This document shows, in pieces, positions 8,645 through 17,024 of a stretch of DNA of 37,302 bases. The number at the start of each line of letters is the position of its first letter. The first letter of the stretch is position 1. This DNA comes from Calditrichia bacterium (lineage in GTDB: Bacteria > Calditrichota > Calditrichia > JAJRVZ01), in the NCBI GenBank assembly GCA_023132435.1, contig JAGLYF010000128.1, positions 1 to 37,302 on the forward strand, read 5' to 3'. The position numbers and the translations under genes are program-made. The notes beneath the pieces were generated by a model. That model was not told where the DNA came from and ran no database searches. It saw only the letters and a list, made by a program, of their open reading frames with translations.

Positions 8645-8660
8645 CCTGTTAAACAACAGG
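8645..8660. promoter_or_regulatory. Small hairpin overlapping the kinase ribosome site
   Basis: CCTGTT-AAAC-AACAGG is a perfect 6-bp stem. In the kinase mRNA, the right arm forms part of the CAGGAG Shine-Dalgarno sequence before the GTG start, so the structure could dampen translation. The effect is inferred. Confidence 0.4.
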
Positions 8661-8671
8661 AATATAGATAT

Positions 8672-8707
8672 AAAAAAAGTAAAAAGTAAAAAGTAAAAAG
8701 TAAAAAG
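8672..8707. repeat. Tandem 7-bp repeat (GTAAAAA)n
   Basis: Four exact GTAAAAA units (8679-8706) are flanked by partial units, in the divergent region between the kinase and carA. It is a short simple repeat that could vary in length by slippage. Confidence 0.8.
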
Positions 8708-8884
8708 ATGATGATTTTGATTTTCTTTCCTTTTTATTCTAATTTTGGCAAACCTCTTGGATATCCTATTCCTCACACAATTATTCAGAGGTTGATTTCT
8801 TCTGATGACATAACAATATGTGTTCCTGTGCGTCAGTGTATAAAATAAAAAATTTAGAATTTCATTTATTAGGATTTACTCAAG

Positions 8885-9949
8885 ATGAAAAAAGCCAAAT
8901 TGGTTCTGGAAGATGGTACAATTTATAATGGATTTTCGTTTGGGGCAGAAAAAAGTACCAATGGAGAAGTCGTATTTAATACTGGTATGGTTGGATATCC
9001 GGAAGCCTTAACCGATCCATCTTATCGCGGTCAAATTTTGACTCTCACCTATCCTTTAATTGGTAATTATGGTATCCCGGATAAAGAGAGAGAAAATGGG
9101 CTTTATAAAAATTTTGAATCAGAAGAGATACAGGCATCTGCTCTGGTCGTTAGTGAGTATGAAAAAAAATATTTCCACTGGAGTGCGGTCAAATCACTCT
9201 CCGAGTGGCTTAAAGAACAAAAAATTCCGGCTATTTATGATATAGATACCCGGGCCCTGACGAAAAAATTGCGTTCGCAAGGTACCCGGTTGGGGAAAAT
9301 TATCATTAATAAAAAAACTGATCCCGGTTTTAAAGATCCAAATAAACAAAATCTGGTTGCTGAGGTAAGCGTTCCTGAACCTGTTGAATATATTAAAGGA
9401 AAGAAGACGGTAATCATCATTGATTGTGGGGTGAAAAACAATATCATTCAATCATTTTTACGAAGAGATGTATCTGTCATTCGATTGCCCTGGAATTTTG
9501 ACTTTAGTAATCAACAGGCGGATGGAATTATCGTATCAAACGGACCTGGTGATCCGACGATGTGTCCGGAAACCGTTGAAAATATCAAGCGGGCTATGAA
9601 TTCAAATCGTCCAATACTGGGAATCTGTCTTGGATCCCAGTTGCTTGGACTGGCGGCGGGCGCCAAAACTTACAAATTAAAGTACGGGCATCGCGGGCAA
9701 AATCAACCCTGCTCGGAAATGGGAACAAAACGCTGCTATATTACCTCACAAAACCATGGATATGCTATCGATTCAAAATCTTTACCCGAAGACTGGCGGG
9801 AGTGGTTTTATAATGATAATGATGGAACCAATGAAGGACTCTTGCATATTTCTAAGCCATTTTTTGGTGCCCAATTTCACCCGGAAGCATCACCCGGACC
9901 GGATGACACGGAATTTCTATTTGATATGTTTATCCGGGCAATGAATTAA
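8885..9949 (+). CDS. carA: Carbamoyl-phosphate synthase small (glutaminase) subunit
   Basis: This 354-aa protein hydrolyses glutamine and passes ammonia to CarB for carbamoyl phosphate, the first step for pyrimidines and arginine. The N-terminal CarA domain (KLVLEDGTIYNGFSFG) is followed by a class I glutamine amidotransferase domain. That domain has the nucleophile in LGICLGSQLLGLA and the His/Glu pair in FHPEASPGP. The usual 'CLGHQ' reads 'CLGSQ', so His is Ser at a non-triad position. QNHGYAID is also conserved. It starts the carA-carB-transporter-pyrF-pyrE cluster, 18 bases ahead of carB. Length is slightly below E. coli CarA. The kinase operon diverges from it across 253 bases that contain the (GTAAAAA)n tract. 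Confidence 0.96.
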   Translation: MKKAKLVLEDGTIYNGFSFGAEKSTNGEVVFNTGMVGYPEALTDPSYRGQILTLTYPLIGNYGIPDKERENGLYKNFESEEIQASALVVSEYEKKYFHWSAVKSLSEWLKEQKIPAIYDIDTRALTKKLRSQGTRLGKIIINKKTDPGFKDPNKQNLVAEVSVPEPVEYIKGKKTVIIIDCGVKNNIIQSFLRRDVSVIRLPWNFDFSNQQADGIIVSNGPGDPTMCPETVENIKRAMNSNRPILGICLGSQLLGLAAGAKTYKLKYGHRGQNQPCSEMGTKRCYITSQNHGYAIDSKSLPEDWREWFYNDNDGTNEGLLHISKPFFGAQFHPEASPGPDDTEFLFDMFIRAMN

Positions 9950-9967
9950 TTGTAGAAGGAATCATAA

Positions 9968-12900
9968 ATGATCAGGAAAATCCACCCGAAAAAAGTACTA
10001 ATCCTCGGGTCCGGTGCTCTTCAGATCGGACAAGCGGGAGAATTTGACTATTCTGGCAGCCAGGCAATCAAGGCGCTTAAAGAAGATGACATCTCAACAG
10101 TATTAATTAATCCGAATATTGCGACAATCCAGACTTCGGAAAAATTTGCCGATAAAGTTTATCTATTACCCATCACTCCACACTTTGTTGAAAAGGTCAT
10201 TAAAAAAGAAAAACCGGATGGAATCCTGCTTGGATTTGGTGGCCAAACAGCATTAAATGTTGGGGTTGAATTATTTAAGAAAGGTGTGCTTAAGAAACTT
10301 GGTGTCAAAGTGCTTGGTACGCCGGTAGAGGCCATTGTGGATACGGAAGACAGGGATCGATTTACGCTTAAAACCAAAGAAATAGGTTTCAAAGTACCTT
10401 TTAGCAAAATTGCCACTAATATAGATGAAGCACTCGCTGCCGCTGAAGAGATTGGTTTTCCATTGATGATGCGTATTGCCTACGCTTTAGGAGGTTTAGG
10501 TTCGGGGATTGTATCTTCCCGTAAAGAGGTGACCGAGAAATGTGGCCGGGCATTTGCCTTTACCAACCAGATTTTAATTGAAGAGTCACTCTATGGTTGG
10601 AAAGAAGTAGAATACGAGATTGTCCGTGATTATCATGACAATTGTATTACGATCTGTTCCATGGAAAATGTAGATCCGATGGGTGTACATACGGGAGATA
10701 GTATCGTTGTTGCACCCGTTCAGACCCTGACCGCCAGTGAAAACTTTATGCTACGTTCAATTGGGATAAATCTTATCCGACATCTTGGGATTATCGGTGA
10801 ATGCAATATTCAATATGCATTAGATCCTCATTCTGATGATTACCGCATCATCGAAGTAAATGCCCGTCTGAGCCGTAGTTCTGCTCTGGCTTCAAAAGCA
10901 AGTGGTTACCCCTTAGCGTTTATTGCCACTAAATTAGCCCTCGGCTATGCGCTGAACGAAATTCCAAATATCATTACGGAAGTTACTTCTGCCTGTTTTG
11001 AGCCTGCTTTAGATTATATCATCGTCAAATTCCCTCGCTGGGACCTGCAGAAATTTACCCAGGTGATTGATGATCTTGGCACGGAAATGAAATCAGTTGG
11101 TGAGGTCATGTCTATAGGCAGGAATTTTGAAGAGGCATTCCAAAAAGCGGTGCGCATGCTTGATATTGGTCTTGAAGGGTTGAATGCTGATCATATGGAT
11201 TTTGACAGTCTGGATAAGTCGATTAAAGTACCGAATGATAAAAGGATGTTTGCTATAGCGCAGGCCCTCAATGATGGCTATACGTTGGAAAAAATACATG
11301 AATTGTCAAAAATCGACTTATGGTTTCTGAATAAACTTAAGAATATCGTTGATCTTGGGAAAAAACTGCGGAAAAAATCACTTAAATCTTTAAACCATGA
11401 TTTATTGCTAAAGGCAAAGAAATCCGGATTTTCAGATAAACAAATCGCGCAGTTTATAAAGAGTAATGAACTTAAAATACGAAAACTACGCAAAAAAAAT
11501 AAAATTGTACCCTATATTAAACAAATTGACACACTGGCTGCTGAATATCCTGCAATGACCAATTATCTATATTTAACCTATCATGCCATTGAAGATGATC
11601 TTACAGAAAAAATGGAAGACCAGATTATTGTTCTCGGGAGTGGTCCTTATCGGATCGGTTCCTCAGTGGAATTCGACTGGTGCTGCGTGAATTCGGTAAT
11701 GACGCTTAATCGTCTGGATTATACAACAATAATGATAAATTGTAATCCGGAAACCGTAAGCACGGATTATGATATCTGTGATAAACTATATTTTGAGGAA
11801 CTTAGTTTTGAACGGGTTATGGATATTTATGAAAAAGAGAATCCACAGGGAATGATCATATCTATGGGGGGGCAGGTAGCCAATAACCTGGCTGTTAAAC
11901 TACATGAACAAAAAATTGAAATATTAGGAACATCACCGAAGCAGATTGATAATGCAGAAAACAGATTTAAGTTTTCAAAAATTCTTGATCAGTTAAAAAT
12001 TGATCAACCCGAATGGCGCGAGTTTACAAATATAAAAGAAGCAAATGTTTTTGCGGAAAAAGTGGAGTACCCGGTTTTGATCAGACCCAGTTATGTCCTA
12101 AGCGGAGCAGCGATGAATGTTGTTCGATCTTCCGGTCAGCTTCATGCTTTTCTTAAGGAGGCCACGGAAGTCAATACAGAACATCCGGTGGTGATTAGTA
12201 AATTTATTACCGGCGCCCGGGAACTGGAAATAGATGCCGTTGCTGATAAAGGTGAGGTGGTTTGCTACGCGATCACCGAGCATGTGGAAAATGCCGGTGT
12301 CCATTCAGGTGATGCCACCATGGTGTTTCCACCACAAAGAACCTACATTGAAACAATGCGTCGGGTAAAAACAATTGCCCGGGAAATTGCCGAGGCCTTG
12401 CAAATCACCGGACCTTTTAACATCCAGTTTATCGCTAAAGATAATGAAATAAAAGTCATCGAATGTAACCTTCGTGCTTCGCGAAGTTTTCCATTTATTT
12501 CGAAGATAACTAAAAATAATTTTATCGATATTGCTACTCAGGTAATAATGAACAAGAAGATTAGTAAATCACAGTTATCTTCATTTGATCTGGATTATGT
12601 CGGTGTGAAGTCACCACAGTTTTCATTTACACGTCTAAAAGGATCCGATCCTGTACTTGGTGTAGAGATGTCCTCAACCGGTGAAGTCGGTTGTGTTGGA
12701 GAAGACTTTGAAGAAGCCTTTCTTAAAAGTCTTATCTCAATAGGGTTTAAAATTCCCGATAAAACAATTTTATTATCGACAGGAAATCTGGAAAATAAAC
12801 TTGATTTTCTTCAGGAAACGAGAATGCTCTATGATATGGGATTTAAATTTTATGCAACCGGGGGCACGGCAAAATTTATAAATAAGCATGATATGAATGC

Positions 12901-13162
12901 CCAAATTCTTCACTGGCCTTTGGAGAAAAAAGAACCCAATGCTTTAACATATATTTCTACGGGGAAAATAGATTTAGTCATTAATATCCCCAAGAGTACG
13001 GAAAAAACAGAATTAACAAATGGATATCTGATAAGAAGAGCAGCTGTCGATCATAATGTGCCTTTACTCACCAATTCTCAACTAGCCAAAAGATTTGTTA
13101 AATCTCTGATGACCAAGGGTGAAAAAGATTTAAAAATTAAAAGTGTGGAGGAATACACATAA
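9968..13162 (+). CDS. carB: Carbamoyl-phosphate synthase large subunit
   Basis: This 1064-aa protein is full length. It has the duplicated architecture: first synthetase half with VLILGSGALQIGQAGEFDYS and an ATP-grasp (MMRIAYALGGLGSGI), an oligomerisation linker (~400-545), and a second half with IIVLGSGPYRIGSSVEFDWC and ATP-grasp (VLIRPSYVLSGAAMNVV). A C-terminal MGS-like regulatory domain (LYDMGFKFYATGGTAKF) completes it. It makes carbamoyl phosphate from bicarbonate, ammonia from CarA, and two ATP. The MGS domain suggests allosteric control by nucleotides or ornithine as in other CarB proteins. A GAAGGA ribosome site precedes the ATG. Confidence 0.97.
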   Translation: MIRKIHPKKVLILGSGALQIGQAGEFDYSGSQAIKALKEDDISTVLINPNIATIQTSEKFADKVYLLPITPHFVEKVIKKEKPDGILLGFGGQTALNVGVELFKKGVLKKLGVKVLGTPVEAIVDTEDRDRFTLKTKEIGFKVPFSKIATNIDEALAAAEEIGFPLMMRIAYALGGLGSGIVSSRKEVTEKCGRAFAFTNQILIEESLYGWKEVEYEIVRDYHDNCITICSMENVDPMGVHTGDSIVVAPVQTLTASENFMLRSIGINLIRHLGIIGECNIQYALDPHSDDYRIIEVNARLSRSSALASKASGYPLAFIATKLALGYALNEIPNIITEVTSACFEPALDYIIVKFPRWDLQKFTQVIDDLGTEMKSVGEVMSIGRNFEEAFQKAVRMLDIGLEGLNADHMDFDSLDKSIKVPNDKRMFAIAQALNDGYTLEKIHELSKIDLWFLNKLKNIVDLGKKLRKKSLKSLNHDLLLKAKKSGFSDKQIAQFIKSNELKIRKLRKKNKIVPYIKQIDTLAAEYPAMTNYLYLTYHAIEDDLTEKMEDQIIVLGSGPYRIGSSVEFDWCCVNSVMTLNRLDYTTIMINCNPETVSTDYDICDKLYFEELSFERVMDIYEKENPQGMIISMGGQVANNLAVKLHEQKIEILGTSPKQIDNAENRFKFSKILDQLKIDQPEWREFTNIKEANVFAEKVEYPVLIRPSYVLSGAAMNVVRSSGQLHAFLKEATEVNTEHPVVISKFITGARELEIDAVADKGEVVCYAITEHVENAGVHSGDATMVFPPQRTYIETMRRVKTIAREIAEALQITGPFNIQFIAKDNEIKVIECNLRASRSFPFISKITKNNFIDIATQVIMNKKISKSQLSSFDLDYVGVKSPQFSFTRLKGSDPVLGVEMSSTGEVGCVGEDFEEAFLKSLISIGFKIPDKTILLSTGNLENKLDFLQETRMLYDMGFKFYATGGTAKFINKHDMNAQILHWPLEKKEPNALTYISTGKIDLVINIPKSTEKTELTNGYLIRRAAVDHNVPLLTNSQLAKRFVKSLMTKGEKDLKIKSVEEYT

Positions 13163-13227
13163 ATACCGATACAGGCTTTTCTAAATTATTTTATTCTGCT
13201 TGATTAAAACCTTCAAAAGATATCAGG

Positions 13228-14634
13228 ATGATCAAATATCATTCATTATCAGCCATTGTCAGATCAATTATTCTGGTCGGATCCATCATTGCGACAGGAT
13301 CATTCTTAACTCTGCTCACTCAAAGTCCGGACAATACAATCCTGCAAATAATAACATTTCTGCTCATATTCGTTTCACTTTATTTAATTTTCAATTTTAA
13401 AGACTTGAAAATTTACAATAAAATATTTATTGGATTGGCGCTGGGAATCATTGCCGGATTGGTTTTTGGTGAACAAATACAGATATTTCAGCCTGTCGGA
13501 AAAGCCTTTATCAAGCTGATCAAGATGATTGTCATTCCACTGGTTTTTGCTTCGCTTCTGGTAGGAACCGCCAGCATGAATAATATTAAAAAACTGGGAA
13601 AAATCGGTGTTCGCACCTTTGCTTTCTATATATTGTCAACCGCGCTGGCGATTACGATTGGTTTGATTATCGCGAACACGATCAAGCCGGGGAGTAGCAT
13701 TCCTGCTGAAATTCAAACCGAGCTCAGACAGGATTACGAACAGGAAGCCGGCGATAATATATCCAGGGCAACGGACCGCCCTTCAACGATTGATTTACTG
13801 CTCAATATCATTCCGGAAAATCCGGCCCAATCTATGGCGGATGGCAAAATGCTTCAAATCATCTTTTTTGCCATAATTTCCGGTATCGCCGTAACCTATT
13901 TGCCAGAGGATAAAAGAAAAATCATTCTCACTTTTTTTGAGGGGATAACGGATATTACCATCCACATGGTTCATATGATAATGAAGCTTGCACCTTATGG
14001 CGTTTTTGCCCTGGTCGCTTCTGTGATAGGTGAATACGGGACGACAATCATTCTGACTTTGCTTACATATTTTATCACCACCCTGCTGGCTCTGGCGGTG
14101 CATGTATTTTTCTTCAATAGTGTGGTTATTAAATTTTTCACCGATTTGAAAGTTTCAGAATTTTGGCGAGGCATTTATCCTGCTCTTCTGGTTGCTTTTT
14201 CGACCAGTTCGAGCTCGGCGACCATTCCTGTCAGTATTGAATGCGCAGAAGAAAATTTAAAAGCAAAGCCGGAAGTAGCCAGTTTTGTTCTTCCATTAGG
14301 GGCTACGGTTAACATGGATGGAACGGCAATTTTTCAGGGCGTTTCTGCTGTATTTATTGCCACGGTATACGGTATGGATTTGACTTTAGTTGATCAATTA
14401 ACTATTATTTTCACCGCTACGCTGGCTTCTATTGGAACAGCTGGAGCCCCGCAGGTGGGCATAATTATGTTGACCCTTGTTTTACAAAGTATTGGCATAC
14501 CACTGGAGGGAATTGCACTCATTCTTGGGGTGGAAAGATTCCTCGACATGGCCCGGACAACCGTCAACGTTACCAGTGATCTTTCCTGCACGTCACTCAT
14601 AAGTTATCGTCTTGATAGGGGTAATCGTCTATGA
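13228..14634 (+). CDS. Dicarboxylate/amino acid:cation symporter (DAACS family)
   Basis: This 468-aa membrane protein has the GltPh/DctA fold motifs: the hairpin-1 serine-rich tip STSSSSATIPVS, the helix-7 motif NMDGTAIFQG, hairpin 2 (IGTAGAPQVGII) and the helix-8 substrate site ERFLDMARTTVNVTSDL. An extra N-terminal two-helix segment (~1-60) precedes the usual first helix (KIFIGLALGIIAGLVFGE). The gene lies 65 bases after carB and overlaps pyrF by 4 bases (ATGA), so it is probably cotranscribed with pyrimidine genes. That context suggests import of aspartate (PyrB substrate) or orotate (DctA-type carriers are known to accept orotate). The substrate assignment is inference. The start has only a weak ribosome site. 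Confidence 0.9.
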   Translation: MIKYHSLSAIVRSIILVGSIIATGSFLTLLTQSPDNTILQIITFLLIFVSLYLIFNFKDLKIYNKIFIGLALGIIAGLVFGEQIQIFQPVGKAFIKLIKMIVIPLVFASLLVGTASMNNIKKLGKIGVRTFAFYILSTALAITIGLIIANTIKPGSSIPAEIQTELRQDYEQEAGDNISRATDRPSTIDLLLNIIPENPAQSMADGKMLQIIFFAIISGIAVTYLPEDKRKIILTFFEGITDITIHMVHMIMKLAPYGVFALVASVIGEYGTTIILTLLTYFITTLLALAVHVFFFNSVVIKFFTDLKVSEFWRGIYPALLVAFSTSSSSATIPVSIECAEENLKAKPEVASFVLPLGATVNMDGTAIFQGVSAVFIATVYGMDLTLVDQLTIIFTATLASIGTAGAPQVGIIMLTLVLQSIGIPLEGIALILGVERFLDMARTTVNVTSDLSCTSLISYRLDRGNRL

Positions 14635-15467
14635 AAGTTCAACAATCATTTAATGAACGATTGAACATGTTAATTTCCAATAAAAGTTCATTACTCTGCA
14701 TTGGTTTAGATCCTGTGGTAGAAAAAATTCCTTCACATCTGAGATATGAAAAGAATCCCCTCATGTTGTTCAACAGGGAAATAGTGGAAGCAACCAGTGA
14801 TCTGGCAATCGCTTATAAAGCAAATTTAGCGTTTTATGAATCAGAAGGACAAAACGGTCTTGAGGCACTTAATGATCTGGAGACGATGATCTCAAAAGAT
14901 ATACTTTTAATTTTGGATGGTAAACGCGGCGATGTGCCACATACTTCCGAAAAATATGCACATGCCTATTTTGATCAACTGGGTGCCGATGCTGTCACTC
15001 TCTCTCCATACATGGGAGAGGATAGTGTCAGATCTTTTATGAATAATCCTGAAAAAGGGGCCTTTATATTGTCCCTAACATCGAATGAAGGCGTACAGGA
15101 TTTTCAATATCTTCAGGTAGGTGTCGATCCTTTATATCTCTATGTTGGAAAAATGGTAGCTAAGTGGAATGCTAATAATAATTGTGGTCTGGTGGTAGGT
15201 GCCAGGGATATGGAAGGATTGAAAATTTTACGCAACGCACTGCCGGATCTGCCGTTTCTCGTACCCGGAGTAGGTGCCCAGGGAGGTGATCTGAAAGAGG
15301 TGGTAAAATTTGGTCGTAATAAAGCGGGTACGGGCCTGATTGTAAATATCGGCCGGGACATTATCTATACTGATGGTGGAAAAAAATTTGCTCAAAAAGC
15401 CAAAGAGAGAGCAAAATCTTATGTCGATGAAATGAGCAGTCTTATGAAAACAACCTGGAATTATTAG
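14631..15467 (+). CDS. pyrF: Orotidine-5'-phosphate decarboxylase (type 2 family)
   Basis: This 278-aa protein is longer than the classic ~230-aa PyrF and matches the type 2 (PyrF2) family. CIGLDP opens the barrel, [18 protein letters not shown] holds the catalytic DxKxxD array, and SPYMGEDSV follows. [12 protein letters not shown] and [12 protein letters not shown] form the phosphate-binding end. It decarboxylates OMP to UMP, the last step of de novo UMP synthesis. The start ATG overlaps the transporter stop codon (ATGA), indicating coupled translation. pyrE follows after 4 bases. Confidence 0.95.
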   Translation: MKVQQSFNERLNMLISNKSSLLCIGLDPVVEKIPSHLRYEKNPLMLFNREIVEATSDLAIAYKANLAFYESEGQNGLEALNDLETMISKDILLILDGKRGDVPHTSEKYAHAYFDQLGADAVTLSPYMGEDSVRSFMNNPEKGAFILSLTSNEGVQDFQYLQVGVDPLYLYVGKMVAKWNANNNCGLVVGARDMEGLKILRNALPDLPFLVPGVGAQGGDLKEVVKFGRNKAGTGLIVNIGRDIIYTDGGKKFAQKAKERAKSYVDEMSSLMKTTWNY

Positions 15468-15471
15468 TAAG

Positions 15472-16035
15472 ATGACAGATGAGATTTTAGAAATTTTTCA
15501 AAAGAGCGGAGCACTTTTAGAAGGACATTTTCATCTGACTTCCGGTTTACACAGTCCCACTTACTTCCAGTGTGCTCTGGTCCTTCAATATCCTGAGTAC
15601 AATCAATTTTTGGCAAAGAGAATCGTTACACATTTTAAATCCGAGTTAATTGATGTCGTTATCTCACCGGCCATTGGCGGCATCGTAGTTGGACAGGAGG
15701 TTGGTCGTCAACTTGGTGTGCGAACCATTTTTGCAGAACGAAAAGATGGGAAAATGATATTACGCAGGGGTTTTGAACTCGGATCAGGAGAGAAAGTTCT
15801 TGTTTGTGAGGATGTTGTTACAACTGGTGGTTCTGTTTATGAAGTGATCGATCTGGTTAAAGGTGAGGGAGCAGAGGTTAAAGGCGTGGGGATTATTGTT
15901 GACCGGAGTAATGGAAGTGTTGATTTTTATGTAGAACAATATGCGGTCGTACAATTAAACGCGGAAACTTTTTCACCCGAAACATGCCCCTTGTGTCAAA
16001 AAGGTGTTCCGATACAAAAACCGGGAAGTCGGTGA
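15472..16035 (+). CDS. pyrE: Orotate phosphoribosyltransferase
   Basis: This 187-aa type I phosphoribosyltransferase adds phosphoribosyl from PRPP to orotate, giving OMP. The PRPP-binding motif is [17 protein letters not shown]. The flexible catalytic loop [15 protein letters not shown] and the N-terminal [15 protein letters not shown] substrate segment are present. It is the last gene of the pyrimidine cluster, 4 bases after pyrF, so OMP is made and decarboxylated by adjacent products. No clear terminator follows; a repeat-rich gap begins within 20 bases. Confidence 0.96.
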   Translation: MTDEILEIFQKSGALLEGHFHLTSGLHSPTYFQCALVLQYPEYNQFLAKRIVTHFKSELIDVVISPAIGGIVVGQEVGRQLGVRTIFAERKDGKMILRRGFELGSGEKVLVCEDVVTTGGSVYEVIDLVKGEGAEVKGVGIIVDRSNGSVDFYVEQYAVVQLNAETFSPETCPLCQKGVPIQKPGSR

Positions 16036-16053
16036 TGGAATAAACATGACTTA

Positions 16054-16090
16054 TTTACCACGGAATCACACGGAAAAGACACAGAATTAG
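16054..16090. repeat. Half copy of the 'ACCACGGA' repeat (copy A2)
   Basis: TTTACCACGGAATCACACGGAAAAGACACAGAATTA matches the left arm of the elements at 2988 and 32451, but no right arm follows. It appears truncated by the adjoining repeats. The whole 16036-16464 gap holds repeats and no gene. Confidence 0.65.
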
Positions 16091-16093
16091 GAA

Positions 16094-16140
16094 TTGGATT
16101 CTCGATACTGGATGCTGGATACTCGATGCTCGATATTGGT
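16094..16140. repeat. Degenerate short tandem repeat (GGATRCTCGATGCT-like)
   Basis: GGATTCTCGATACTGGATGC, then TGGATACTCGATGCTCGATA, is built of variants of 'GGATACT' and 'CTCGAT'. The neighbouring text near 16379-16412 (ACGAGATACGAGTAACGAGA) has similar character. Non-coding low-complexity sequence. Confidence 0.55.
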
Positions 16141-16151
16141 TGATAAATTTC

Positions 16152-16377
16152 TGTTCCCCCTTAAAACAGGGTGTTGCAGATTAAGCAATTTTAAACAATT
16201 TTGAGGTTTAAAACGCGCAGATTGTCATTCCCGTCCCGCACCTGCGGGAGGAATCTATAAAAAAACAATGACTTAGGCAATTTTTCTACATGGATCCCTG
16301 CTTTCGCAGGGATGACATTTCAGTATAATTTCACTAATCTGCAACAACCTCAAAAAAGGAGGTTAGGGGGTTGTAAA
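16152..16377. repeat. Nested inverted-repeat element (outer CCCCCTTA / TTAGGGGG arms)
   Basis: The outer arms are GTTCCCCCTTA (left) and TTAGGGGGTTG (right). Inside them is a second pair, GTTGCAGATTA and its complement near TAATCTGCAAC (about 16171-16182 and 16335-16346). Within that sits a 'GTCATTC...GGGATGACA' element. A compact version of the outer element is at 19043-19099. Confidence 0.6.
16224..16316. repeat. 'TGTCATTCCCG ... CAGGGATGACA' palindromic element (copy C1)
   Basis: The end arms TGTCATTCCC and GGGATGACA are inverted. Each carries an inner hairpin (CCCGCACCTGCGGG and CCCTGCTTTCGCAGGG). A related element is at 23644-23714. It is nested in the larger element at 16152-16377. Confidence 0.7.
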
Positions 16378-16464
16378 ATACGAGATACGAGTAACGAGAA
16401 ATGAGAAGCAAGCATTAAATTTGAAACATTTTAACAATTAAATCATATTAAGCCTGAGGGAGAG

Positions 16465-17016
16465 ATGAAAAGATATATTTTTCTGATATTAATTTGTTCG
16501 ATTATGTTTTTTTCCTGTACACAGAATCCGCGGGTAGTGATTGTGACGAACCTGGGTGAAATTGAAATTGAATTAAATGCAAAGGATGCGCCAAAACATA
16601 CGGAAAATTTTATAAAATTGGTTAACGATGGTTTTTATGTTGGCACTATTTTTCATCGGGTAGTTCCCGGAGCGATTATTCAAGGTGGTGATCCTTTGTC
16701 AAAGGATACAGATCCCTCCAATGATGGCACTGGTGGTACCGGATATACTATAGATGCGGAAATCAAACTCCCTCATAATCGGGGGAGTGTTGCTTCTGCC
16801 CGGTTGGGGGATAAAATGAATCCAAAGAAAGAATCAAATGGTAGCCAGTTTTATATTTGTCTTAAGGATCTCCCTCAACTTGATAAAGCAGGGTATACGG
16901 TTTTCGGTAAGGTGGTTCGTGGTATGGAAACAGTCAACAAAATTGGTAGTTTAAAAATAGATGCCAGACAACGGCCCAACCGCCGGGTGGTCATGGAGCG
17001 GGTCTACGAAGATTAG
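16465..17016 (+). CDS. Cyclophilin-type peptidyl-prolyl isomerase lipoprotein
   Basis: This 183-aa protein begins with a lipoprotein signal (MKRYIFLILICSIMFFSC, cysteine at residue 18). It continues as a complete cyclophilin domain: FIKLVNDGFYVGTIFHRVVPGAIIQGGDP (the Arg and Phe of the active site), NGSQFYICLKDLPQLDKAGYTVFGKVVRGM. It catalyses proline isomerisation, assisting folding of envelope proteins. A GGGAGAG ribosome site precedes the ATG. The subtilisin-like gene starts 8 bases after it, so the isomerase may assist that secreted product. Family call certain; membrane location inferred from the lipobox. Confidence 0.93.
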   Translation: MKRYIFLILICSIMFFSCTQNPRVVIVTNLGEIEIELNAKDAPKHTENFIKLVNDGFYVGTIFHRVVPGAIIQGGDPLSKDTDPSNDGTGGTGYTIDAEIKLPHNRGSVASARLGDKMNPKKESNGSQFYICLKDLPQLDKAGYTVFGKVVRGMETVNKIGSLKIDARQRPNRRVVMERVYED

Positions 17017-17024
17017 AGGTAAAA

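Noticed and set aside
8679-8706. Possible CRISPR-like tandem array
   Set aside because: The 7-bp units are directly adjacent without spacers; a simple sequence repeat.
11093-11493. Antisense ORFs inside carB
   Set aside because: Shadows of a strongly conserved coding frame.
13200-13400. 66-aa plus-strand ORF overlapping the DAACS gene start
   Set aside because: Out of frame with the transporter, no motif or ribosome site.
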